A DNA stretch of 64,000 bases from positions 347,501-411,500 of the forward strand of contig NZ_QBDX01000002.1 of assembly GCF_003129605.1 (NCBI RefSeq). The letters run 5' to 3'. The notes beneath the pieces are model-generated. The model was not told where the DNA came from and did no database searches. It saw only the letters and a list, made by a program, of their open reading frames with translations. Origin of the DNA: Hyphobacterium indicum (lineage in GTDB: Bacteria > Pseudomonadota > Alphaproteobacteria > Caulobacterales > Maricaulaceae). Position numbers and translations under genes: made by a program. This document shows positions 1 to 7,714 of the stretch, one piece after another (the first letter of the stretch is position 1; every line of letters begins with the position of its first letter).

Positions 1-3000
1 TGCTCGCCCAGCCTTAGCAGGCTAGGAATAAGGATAAGGGTAAAAATCAGGCTGACACTCATGCCGCCGACAATCGCCGCCGCAAGACCGCGATAGATTT
101 CGCTGCCGGCACCGGGGAAAACCAGCAATGGGGTCATGCCCAGTATGCTGGTCAGGGTGGACATGAAAATCGGACGAAGCCGGATGCGCAATGCTTGCTC
201 TACCGCATCGGTTCGCGACAGGCCTTCGCGCTCGCCCTGCCGCGTTTGATCAACCAGCAGAATAGCATTGTTGATAACCAGCCCCAGAAGAATGATGAAG
301 CCCATCATGGTCAGCAGGTCCAGCGGCTGTCTTTGCTGCGTGGTCGCCTGCATGACCATGTCGAGAATACGTAGCACGGCCACACCGCCGACTGTGGCCA
401 ACGGGATGGAGATTAGAACCAGCAACGCATCCCGTATTGATCGGAACAGGCCCGCAAGGATCAGGAAAAGAATGAACAATGCAAAAGCAAAATTCTGAAG
501 CATGGTCCGGATCGCACGATTGAGGCTGTCGGCACTGCCGCCGTAAACAATGGATCCATCCTGACCGAGCGTCTGCATCAAGACGGGCTCGACTTCCGCC
601 TGAATCGTATCCAGGACTTCCTGTAGCGTCTGGCCTTCAGGCTGAGAGATGTTGAGCGTGATGGTGCGGCGCCGGTCTACCCGTTGAATTCCGGCCGGGG
701 ACAGGCTTTCACGCACTTCGACAAGGTCGCCGAGCGGAACAATTGCCCCGGAAGGTGTAGCAACCGGAATCCCTTCCAGCTCCTGTACATTTTCCCAGCC
801 ATCACTTCGAAGGATCATGTTCAGCCGTTGATCGCCATCAAAATATTCACCGACAAACTGACCATCTCCCAATGCCGCGATGACGCTTCCGACCTGTTGC
901 CGGGTCCAGCCGGATTCCTGGATGCGGCGGTCATTGGGAAGAATCGAAAGGCTGGGCTGAGTTGCCTGCGGTGATGGGTTGGCGTTGATGTTGGTGCCCG
1001 GAAACCGCGCCCGCAAGAGTCCCAGACCTTCCACGGCCGCAGCAGAAAGCCGGTCTGGGTCGGCGGACTGCAGATTGATCTGGATACCGCCACCCTGCCC
1101 GAATCCGCCAAACAATTCGCCGCGGAAGGCGAAGGCACCGACATCGGGAATGCCGGCGATCAGCTCATCCCGGACGAGTGTTTCCAGCGCGCGGATATCC
1201 TCGATATTCCTGGCCCGGAATCCGGCATTGGCGAATGTGCCAAATGTACCGAAATAGTAGTTCAGCAGCGCCGGCTCTTCCTCACCGGCCATATAGGGAG
1301 CCGCCCGCTCGATCACGACACTGGCAACTTCTTCATCCACCCAGGCTGGGTTCGCACCCGGCGGCAGTTGAAAAAAGACATCAATGGCATCACGGCGAAC
1401 CGGTGGCAGATAATCCAGATTGGGCAACAGAAACCAGCTGGCGGCGGCGGGAACGACTATGAGTCCCGCAATCAGGCCTATGCGGCGCGACCGTCCGCCC
1501 GTTATCCGCATGAGTTGGGTAGTCAGTTTTTCAATGACCGGCTGACCCGTGGAATTGTTTTTGTCGCGAACCCATTTTTCAGTCGCAACCGGCAGAATGG
1601 TAACAGCGACAAACATGGAAATCGCCACGCCCACGGCAATAGTTATCGCCAGATCGGCAAAGAGCTGCCCCTCGGCATCGTCCAGAAAAATAATCGGCAG
1701 AAAGATTGCGACCGTCGTCGTCGTCGAGGCAAACAGCGCTCCCCAGACTTGCCCTGCTCCTTTGTCCGAGGCCGTGCGCGGATCATCTCCCGCTTCACGC
1801 CTCCGGATAATGTTTTCCATGACCACGATCGCCGCATCGAGGACCATGCCGGTGGCAAAGGCGAGCCCTGCCAGCGAAATCACATTCAAGGTGCGCCCGA
1901 GCGCAAATAGCACGATCAAGGTTGCCAGGAGGCTGACCGGAATGGCGAGTGAAATGATGAGTGTAGCGCGGCTGCGGCGCAGGAACAGCCAGAGCCCGCC
2001 GATCGCCAGAACAATCCCAAGCGCCAGATTTGTGCGCAGCAGGTTGATCGCACGGTATATGAAGACGGAGGCGTCGAACGAGGGCTGCATGGAAAGCCCC
2101 AGCTCAGCCGCCTCATTCGCGTTGATTGCCTCGATTTCCGCCTTCACCGCTTCAAGAGCCGCAAGGAAATTCGCACCGTTTTCCCGCGTGATCTGGATGC
2201 CGATTGCCGGATTTCCATTCTGATAGGCGAATGTATTGTTCTCGCCATAGTCTATCCGGGCATCGGCGACATCCCGCAGATATACGGGCCGCCCGTCACG
2301 CCAATCAACAACGAGTTCAGCCAGCTCGCTGGGGTCGTATTCGCCCTCATACCGCACCGTGAAGGCGCGGCGGCCGATTGTGGCGTCACCGCCGGAAACA
2401 TCTGTATTCCCACGCAAAGCCGCTGCGATTTCAGGAATGGTGACGCCAAGCGCCGCGGCGCGATAGGGATCGAAAACAATCTGGTATTCCTGTGGCCGCA
2501 ATCCCCAATTGGCCTGGGCATTGGCAACGCCGGGCAAGGCCGAGAGGCGCGGCACGATCGTGTTGTTGATGAAATCGCTGTAATCATTGATTTCCCGCGG
2601 ATTTCCTGGCAACGCCTGAACGAAATAATAGATCAGGATCTCGCCCGATCCGCCGCCAAAGCCATTATTGATATTCGGGCCTACTGCATCCAGCGGCATG
2701 GGCGGCAACTGGTTCATGCGGCCAATGACGTCGATCAACGCCTGATCCATATCCGTACCGTTGGCGAATGTAAGATTCAGGAAAGCCCCGCCCTGTCCAA
2801 TGTTTACACGCAGCTCTTCAAGCCCGGAAATGCCCGCAAGGGCTTGCTCCTGCGGCTCGACGATCTGGGATTCCATTTCCTGCGGAGATGCCGCGCGCCA
2901 GAATGTCTGGATGAAGAGCTGCGGCCGGTTTGTATCCGGAAAAAGCTGCACGGGGAGCCGAGTCACGCTCATTGCGCCGATCACTGCAATCAGCATGACC

Positions 3001-3050
3001 CCGATCAGAATGGCGACCGGGTTGTTAAGGGCAAAGCGTGTCAAAGGCAT
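1..3050 (-). CDS. RND-family efflux transporter permease (AcrB-like), 3' end cut by window edge
   Basis: Inner-membrane proton-driven pump subunit of a tripartite efflux system. About 1016 codons are visible from the ATG at 3050, close to the usual 1030-1050 of the family, and the frame stays open to base 1, so only the last few residues are missing. It opens with a first membrane helix (MPLTRFALNNPVAILIGVML) followed by periplasmic porter sequence. The TM4 motif reads GMVLDAAIVVMENI around residue 405, so the AcrB Asp-Asp pair is Asp-Ala here. The TM10 motif reads VINNAILLVDQ, with Asn where AcrB has Lys940. The sequence ends in a hydrophobic TM12. No membrane-fusion partner lies upstream; it may lie beyond base 1. 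Substrate cannot be told from sequence. Confidence 0.93.
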   Translation of the reverse strand, partial: MPLTRFALNNPVAILIGVMLIAVIGAMSVTRLPVQLFPDTNRPQLFIQTFWRAASPQEMESQIVEPQEQALAGISGLEELRVNIGQGGAFLNLTFANGTDMDQALIDVIGRMNQLPPMPLDAVGPNINNGFGGGSGEILIYYFVQALPGNPREINDYSDFINNTIVPRLSALPGVANAQANWGLRPQEYQIVFDPYRAAALGVTIPEIAAALRGNTDVSGGDATIGRRAFTVRYEGEYDPSELAELVVDWRDGRPVYLRDVADARIDYGENNTFAYQNGNPAIGIQITRENGANFLAALEAVKAEIEAINANEAAELGLSMQPSFDASVFIYRAINLLRTNLALGIVLAIGGLWLFLRRSRATLIISLAIPVSLLATLIVLFALGRTLNVISLAGLAFATGMVLDAAIVVMENIIRRREAGDDPRTASDKGAGQVWGALFASTTTTVAIFLPIIFLDDAEGQLFADLAITIAVGVAISMFVAVTILPVATEKWVRDKNNSTGQPVIEKLTTQLMRITGGRSRRIGLIAGLIVVPAAASWFLLPNLDYLPPVRRDAIDVFFQLPPGANPAWVDEEVASVVIERAAPYMAGEEEPALLNYYFGTFGTFANAGFRARNIEDIRALETLVRDELIAGIPDVGAFAFRGELFGGFGQGGGIQINLQSADPDRLSAAAVEGLGLLRARFPGTNINANPSPQATQPSLSILPNDRRIQESGWTRQQVGSVIAALGDGQFVGEYFDGDQRLNMILRSDGWENVQELEGIPVATPSGAIVPLGDLVEVRESLSPAGIQRVDRRRTITLNISQPEGQTLQEVLDTIQAEVEPVLMQTLGQDGSIVYGGSADSLNRAIRTMLQNFAFALFILFLILAGLFRSIRDALLVLISIPLATVGGVAVLRILDMVMQATTQQRQPLDLLTMMGFIILLGLVINNAILLVDQTRQGEREGLSRTDAVEQALRIRLRPIFMSTLTSILGMTPLLVFPGAGSEIYRGLAAAIVGGMSVSLIFTLILIPSLLRLGE

Positions 3051-3245
3051 TTGTGCGTCTCCCTCGCAATGAGAGATAAATGCGACGACGCGTATAATTT
3101 ACCTAGTTAAACTATGGACAGGCGCCTCACGCGGTTGTGAAGGAATGCTTCGTCAATCGCAATCGATATAGTCAAAGACAGTTCGGACAAATGGGATGAG
3201 TTTTCAGAAATTCGACTCCATTTTCCGATTCCTGCTAGTTCGCAC

Positions 3246-3749
3246 TTATCGTGAAAGCTGATCAGCAACTTCAATACAATTCCGTTTGTGGCCACCGAAA
3301 TTGAAGATCATAGGATTGACGGCTCTAGCGTACTCTACCGCTTCGCCATAAATCGCTTCGGCCTCCAAAAGAAGTAATTCTGCATCATTCGGTTCGATGA
3401 CCAGTTCATCAAGATGTTCTTCTAACACTCGCGCCCGAGCGAGAGCAGCTCTGGAAAACGGGGACCCTACCCTTGTTTGGAACCCGTCGCGCCTGACAAT
3501 CATCGCGCAATACGCCATATCGCTTGCATTGGTTGGGTCGGGAGTGTTGTCACCAGACCCTTCCGACTGACCGGTCAGACCTGTGGTAAACGGTGTTTGC
3601 TCATACAGTTCCAAGCGATCCCAGACCATTTCCTCTGTGTACACCTGCCCGTTTATCTCCAGAGTTGCTTCTGGAGCTTCAGGCCCTTTTTGCCCTGAAA
3701 CAGACGTGGCCAACAAGAAATTCAAGAACAAGACTGTGGTGAGGTTCAT
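3246..3749 (-). CDS. Small secreted protein of unknown function
   Basis: 167 residues from ATG at 3749. The N-terminus (MNLTTVLFLNFLLATSVSG) looks like a Sec signal peptide cut near residue 19, so the product is probably periplasmic or outer-membrane attached. The mature part is acidic, has two Cys (near residues 81 and 158), a Gly/Ser/Asp/Thr-rich stretch near residue 60 and a Glu-rich helix around 110-140. I recognise no family. The gene stands alone between an RND pump and a CoA transferase, and the surrounding 3.05-3.83 kb is visibly AT-richer than its neighbours, which may reflect recent acquisition. Nothing was recognised in the flanks 3051-3245 and 3750-3835. Confidence 0.6.
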   Translation of the reverse strand: MNLTTVLFLNFLLATSVSGQKGPEAPEATLEINGQVYTEEMVWDRLELYEQTPFTTGLTGQSEGSGDNTPDPTNASDMAYCAMIVRRDGFQTRVGSPFSRAALARARVLEEHLDELVIEPNDAELLLLEAEAIYGEAVEYARAVNPMIFNFGGHKRNCIEVADQLSR

Positions 3750-3835
3750 TTCTCAGCACCTTGAAGCAACTAGTCTCAACAAACCAAATACCAAGAGGAG
3801 AGTGTTTCACCGAAAATTCGATCGGCCTTCCATCT

Positions 3836-4474
3836 CTAAACCAGAGCGTCGGCGAAGCGGGCCTCGGTCTGCGCTTTCACGTCATCCACCGTCACCTCCG
3901 GGGCGAGCTCGACCAGAATCAGCCCGTCGCCGGTCACGTCGAAGACGCCGAGATTGGTAATGATCCGGTCGACAACGCCGGTGCCGGTCAGCGGCAGCGA
4001 GCACTGTTTCAACAGCTTCGGATCACCCGTCTTGGACGTATGATCCATAATGACCACCACCCGCTTGACTCCTGCAACGAGATCCATCGCGCCGCCCATG
4101 CCCTTGACCATCTTGCCCGGGATCATCCAGTTGGCGATGTCGCCGGATTCGGAGACTTCCATGGCGCCGAGAATGGACAGGTCGATATGCCCGCCGCGGA
4201 TCATGGCAAAACTGTCGGCAGAGGAAAAATAGCTGGTCCGGCGTAATTCCGTGATGGTCTGTTTGCCGGCATTGATCAGGTCCGGATCTTCCTCGCCTTC
4301 ATAAGGGAAAGGGCCCATGCCCAGCATGCCGTTTTCCGATTGCAGCGTGACATCAATGCTTTCATCGATGAAGTTCGCCACCAGGGTCGGGATACCGATA
4401 CCGAGATTGACGTAGAAGCCGTCTTCCATCTCCTGCGCCGCGCGGCGCGCCATGTCTTCGCGTGTCCAGGCCAT
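3836..4474 (-). CDS. scoB: 3-oxoacid CoA-transferase, subunit B
   Basis: Beta subunit of a two-component succinyl-CoA:3-ketoacid (acetoacetate) CoA transferase, which moves CoA between acyl-CoA and a 3-oxoacid in ketone-body or PHB turnover. The family motif [13 protein letters not shown] lies near residues 45-57 of the product; its Glu is the catalytic residue that forms the enzyme-CoA thioester. A TTG at 4480 is in frame, but the ATG at 4474 is preceded by a strong GGGAGGG at proper spacing and gives the family-typical start MAWTREDMA, 212 residues. It lies immediately after scoA, almost surely translationally coupled. A PHA synthase at 35.9 kb makes acetoacetyl-CoA metabolism relevant. Confidence 0.93.
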   Translation of the reverse strand: MAWTREDMARRAAQEMEDGFYVNLGIGIPTLVANFIDESIDVTLQSENGMLGMGPFPYEGEEDPDLINAGKQTITELRRTSYFSSADSFAMIRGGHIDLSILGAMEVSESGDIANWMIPGKMVKGMGGAMDLVAGVKRVVVIMDHTSKTGDPKLLKQCSLPLTGTGVVDRIITNLGVFDVTGDGLILVELAPEVTVDDVKAQTEARFADALV

Positions 4475-4476
4475 GA

Positions 4477-5178
4477 TCAACCCTCCCTCGTCCGCGTGGT
4501 GCGCTGTTCGATCCGCTTTTCAAACTCGCCCCTGATCAGGCGCTGAACAAATATACCCGGCGTGTGGATATGATCGCCATCCAGTTCGCCGACCTCGACG
4601 ATCTCTTCAACCTCGGCCAGCGTCACCTTGCCGGCCGTCGCCATCATCGGATTGAAATTCCGTGCGGTTTTCCGATAGATCAGATTGCCTTGCGTGTCGG
4701 CCTTCCAGGCTTTCACGATCGAAAGGTCAGCCGTCAGACCGGTTTCCATGATGTAGGTTTCGCCGTTGAAATCGCGATGGTCCTTGCCCTCGGCAATAAC
4801 GGTGCCGACGCCGGTTTTGACGTAGAAGCCGGGAATGCCCGCCCCGCCCGCGCGGATGCGTTCAGCCAGCGTGCCCTGCGGGTTGAATTCCAGCTCCAGC
4901 TCGCCGGACAGGAATTGGCGCTCGAATTCCTTGTTCTCGCCGACATAGGAGGAAACCATTTTCCGGATCCGCTTCGCATCCAGCAATTTTCCCAGCCCGA
5001 AGCCGTCCACTCCGCAATTATTCGATATGATGGTCAGATCCTTGATGCCGGAGTCCAGAATGGCATCAATCGCATTTTCCGGAATGCCGCACAGGCCGAA
5101 CCCGCCGGCCATGATGGTCATGCCGTCAAACAGCACACCGTCCAGTGCGGTTGAGGCATCGGGAAATATCTTGTTCAT
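4477..5178 (-). CDS. scoA: 3-oxoacid CoA-transferase, subunit A
   Basis: Alpha subunit, 233 residues, partner of the downstream scoB; the two form the CoA transferase in the cytoplasm. The glycine-rich CoA-binding loop [10 protein letters not shown] is at residues 25-34, and the family sequence continues ([18 protein letters not shown]). The ATG at 5178 follows AAGGA at about 8 bases. The stop at 4477-4479 sits just upstream of the scoB ATG, with the scoB ribosome-binding site inside the last codons. It could equally be named atoD-like; substrate preference (acetoacetate versus another 3-oxoacid) is not decidable here. Confidence 0.93.
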   Translation of the reverse strand: MNKIFPDASTALDGVLFDGMTIMAGGFGLCGIPENAIDAILDSGIKDLTIISNNCGVDGFGLGKLLDAKRIRKMVSSYVGENKEFERQFLSGELELEFNPQGTLAERIRAGGAGIPGFYVKTGVGTVIAEGKDHRDFNGETYIMETGLTADLSIVKAWKADTQGNLIYRKTARNFNPMMATAGKVTLAEVEEIVEVGELDGDHIHTPGIFVQRLIRGEFEKRIEQRTTRTREG

Positions 5179-5245
5179 CAGATGTCCTTGGCTGGGAATT
5201 TATGATGTGTGCCCCGCTTATATCGCGTGCAGAAAAATTGGCCAG

Positions 5246-6154
5246 TCATTCGCGGTGACGTTGCTCAGCCAGCCGCCTTTTATCGATCTCGACCGCCATG
5301 GCACCGCCAAAGAAGACCGTATAAGAACCCCAATAGATCCAGAGCAGAAAGACGATCAGTGCGCCGATCGAGCCATAGGCGGTCGGATTGACCCATCCGC
5401 TGACATAATACGAAAACCCGGCCGACAGAGAGAGCCATAACCCGCAGGCCGTCGAAGCTGCAATCAGCGAGGCAATCCAGCTGATTTCACCTGCCCGCCG
5501 CATCAGATAGCGATAAAGCAGCACCAGCGCGGAAATCATGGTGACGCTGACCGCCGTCCATTCGTTGAATACCGAATTCAGAATGGAGATTTCCCAGCCC
5601 AGCCATCGTATGGCCGGCCGGACGATATTGGGGATCGCAAGAACCATGATGTTCGACACGATCAGCAATACACCGCCGACAATCACGGTCATGATGGCGA
5701 GCACGTTGAATTTGATCACATTCCGGAAATCCCCCATGCCCGCGATCTGGTTCAGGCCGGCGATCAGCGCCTTGGCACCGCGCGATGCCGCAAACACCGT
5801 AATGGTCAGCGCCAGCAGCCCCTGTAAGGACAGTGCGGTCCTCGAAGTTCCGGCGAGGGGGGCAATCTGGGTCTCGACAAACGCCTGCGCCGACTCAGGC
5901 ATGACACTGGACAGCCGCGCCAGTTGCTGGCTGGCATCCGTTGCATCGAAGATCAGTCCGTAGGCCACCGCGGCGACCGCAATCAGCGGAAAGATCGCCA
6001 GCAGGGTAAAGAATGATACACCTCCGGCAAACAGCATGACCTCCCGCGCCATGGTCCGGCTGACCGAAGCGATGACGATTGCCAGTGGCGGCCAGGTCAG
6101 AACCGGTTTGATCAGGTCGCGGTAGATGTCTGCGAGGATATGAAATCGTTTCAT
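5246..6154 (-). CDS. YihY/BrkB family integral membrane protein
   Basis: 302 residues with about six hydrophobic segments, beginning near residue 40 (LFAGGVSFFTLLAIFPLIAV) and ending near 285 (LIVFLLWIYWGSYTVFFGGA). This is the pattern of the YihY/BrkB family (once misnamed RNase BN), whose function is not established. The conserved Gly/Ser/Phe-Leu region after the first helix and the C-terminal WIYW...GA stretch are visible. The stop lies 67 bases beyond the scoA start, in the same direction; a separate promoter is likely because a candidate terminator-bearing RNA lies upstream (6188-6305). Confidence 0.88.
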   Translation of the reverse strand: MKRFHILADIYRDLIKPVLTWPPLAIVIASVSRTMAREVMLFAGGVSFFTLLAIFPLIAVAAVAYGLIFDATDASQQLARLSSVMPESAQAFVETQIAPLAGTSRTALSLQGLLALTITVFAASRGAKALIAGLNQIAGMGDFRNVIKFNVLAIMTVIVGGVLLIVSNIMVLAIPNIVRPAIRWLGWEISILNSVFNEWTAVSVTMISALVLLYRYLMRRAGEISWIASLIAASTACGLWLSLSAGFSYYVSGWVNPTAYGSIGALIVFLLWIYWGSYTVFFGGAMAVEIDKRRLAEQRHRE

Positions 6155-6187
6155 ACCGGAGCCAATAACGCGATTTCGCGGGTTCGG

Positions 6188-6222
6188 AAACAGAAACGCC
6201 AGCCTGTGGGTGCAGGCTGGCG
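6188..6222 (-). terminator. Intrinsic terminator upstream of the YihY gene
   Basis: Perfect 10-bp stem CGCCAGCCTG/CAGGCTGGCG (6197-6206 with 6213-6222), 6-base loop, followed on the minus strand by TTTCTGTTT (6196-6188). On the plus strand the hairpin is not followed by a T tract, so it acts on minus-strand transcripts. No coding gene precedes it on that strand, which is why a noncoding RNA or leader is suggested. Confidence 0.6.
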
Positions 6223-6305
6223 CATCTGGGATAGTTCAGACCGGTTTCCCGGCCAAGACAACGGACGTGCGAGGGACAAGAAGGTGTCCGTTGATCTCGC
6301 AAACA
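6188..6305 (-). ncRNA. Candidate structured RNA: sRNA or leader of the YihY gene
   Basis: Read on the minus strand, this intergenic stretch holds three consecutive helices. The first has two exclusive forms: 6286-6293 with 6259-6266 (8 perfect pairs, CAACGGAC/GTCCGTTG), or 6296-6300 plus 6286-6289 with 6269-6277 (9 pairs with a 6-base bulge). Next is GGCCGG-GAAA-CCGGTC (6254-6239), a GNRA-capped hairpin. Last is a 10-bp hairpin followed by TTTCTGTTT, a good intrinsic terminator. The YihY start is only 34 bases further on. It resembles either a free sRNA or an attenuated leader. It matches no RNA family I recognise, and the 5' end is a guess. Confidence 0.4.
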
Positions 6306-6427
6306 GGAATAAGGGGGGCTGCTTGAACGCTATATGAACGAAATCCGTGCTATCGGTTGAGCGGTTTCCACATTCACTTTTTTATGACAACCTGTCGTCA
6401 TTCGCCTTGGGGGAAGGCCGCACCTGC

Positions 6428-7714
6428 ATGCTGAATATCGCTCTTATTGATGCCGATGGAAATCTGTCGCTGAAACCCGGCGAGCTTGATGTCTATCAGA
6501 TCAATACCCATACCATTCCGGTCGATAAACCCCGCCCTGCGGACCGTATTGACGCCATCGTCATTTGCGCATCGGATCCTGAACACGCGCGGGAACTGGC
6601 GGATTTGCATGCCGGCAAGGCGAAAGGCCGGCCGCCTGTCATTCTGATATCCGATACAGTGCCTCCGCCAGACGGATTTGATGGCTGGCTGCGTCGTCCG
6701 GTCTCGCCGGTCCAGCTTGCCAATCGTGTTCAATCCCTGCGCCGCCTCTGGGTGATGGAGGATGTCGCGCGACGGCGCCGTGCGGCCGTCGAGGTTTTCG
6801 GTCATCCGGTAACGGGTGAACTCCAGGCGGAAAAGCGGCCGACAGTGCTTTTTGTCGGCGATGCCACATCCCGGTTCATGGCGATCCGCCATGCGCTCAA
6901 CGCATCCGACACCGGCATGATCGCCGCATTTTCTTCATTCTCGGCGTTCGATTACTTGCATGAACGCCCCTTTGATGCCGTCATTCTGAATGCAATCAAC
7001 AAGAAGGAGCTGGCTTTTACCATCTCCTCCGCCATGCGCCGCAATGCCCGCCTCTATCACACACCGGTGCTGTTGCTGACACCTTCCGGGCGCTTCGACG
7101 CGGCTGATGAAGCTTTCGCGCGCGGCGTTTCAGACATCCTTCCCGACAATGCAACACCGGCTGAAATCAGTGCGCGGGTCTTGCGTCTGGCAGACGAACG
7201 CCGCCGCCGGCGCGCCGCCAAGGCGCTGCTCGAGAATTGCCGGGCCCGCTCGACCACGGATGCGGAACTGGGCCTGTATCGTCCGAAGCTGGCCCTCGCC
7301 CACTTGCAGGACTTGCTGAATACAGCCGCGAGAACCCACAAGCCGACCGGTCTGGTCCTTATGGCCATGGAACCGCCGGATACCGCCATCAGCCCTGAAA
7401 AACTCAGCGGCGCCCAGGTCCAGTTTGCAGCCATGTTGCGCCATTTGCTGCGGGCCGAGGATTTTCCGGCCCTGATTGCAGCCAATCTTTATGCGGCCAT
7501 CCTGCCCTATACCGGCAAGGACGGCGCTGAATGTGTGGCAGAACGCGTGTCAGCAGTGGCCGAATGTACCGCTTTTGATGGCGATGATCCCTTACACCCA
7601 TTCCGCCTGAATATTAATTGCGTCTCGCTGGAAGCAACAGGCGAAGAAACCGCCGAAGCCCTGATCGAACGGGGCACGCGGATGCTGGATCGTGCCCGCC
7701 TGGAAGCCGTCTAG
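6428..7714 (+). CDS. PopA-like degenerate PleD family protein (receiver-receiver-GGDEF without catalytic motif)
   Basis: 428 residues. Two response-regulator-like domains (about 1-130 and 140-270) are followed by a GGDEF-type domain (about 285-428). The GGDEF active-site loop reads AANLYAAILP, so cyclase activity should be absent, but the inhibitory-site motif R342-A-E-D345 stands at exactly the usual spacing before it and could bind cyclic di-GMP. Both receiver domains lack Asp at the phosphoacceptor position (VICAS and VILNA). This is the layout of Caulobacter PopA, a c-di-GMP effector that helps deliver CtrA to ClpXP; that function here is inference. ATG 6428 was chosen over the in-frame 6347 start because GGGGGAAGG lies about 10 bases before it. 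Its stop overlaps mfd tail to tail by CTAG. Confidence 0.68.
   Translation: MLNIALIDADGNLSLKPGELDVYQINTHTIPVDKPRPADRIDAIVICASDPEHARELADLHAGKAKGRPPVILISDTVPPPDGFDGWLRRPVSPVQLANRVQSLRRLWVMEDVARRRRAAVEVFGHPVTGELQAEKRPTVLFVGDATSRFMAIRHALNASDTGMIAAFSSFSAFDYLHERPFDAVILNAINKKELAFTISSAMRRNARLYHTPVLLLTPSGRFDAADEAFARGVSDILPDNATPAEISARVLRLADERRRRRAAKALLENCRARSTTDAELGLYRPKLALAHLQDLLNTAARTHKPTGLVLMAMEPPDTAISPEKLSGAQVQFAAMLRHLLRAEDFPALIAANLYAAILPYTGKDGAECVAERVSAVAECTAFDGDDPLHPFRLNINCVSLEATGEETAEALIERGTRMLDRARLEAV

Noticed and set aside
6188-6340. Possible 6S, 4.5S (SRP) or tmRNA gene
   Set aside because: None of the conserved SRP loop, 6S bubble or tmRNA tRNA-like ends could be found; kept only as an unassigned structured RNA.
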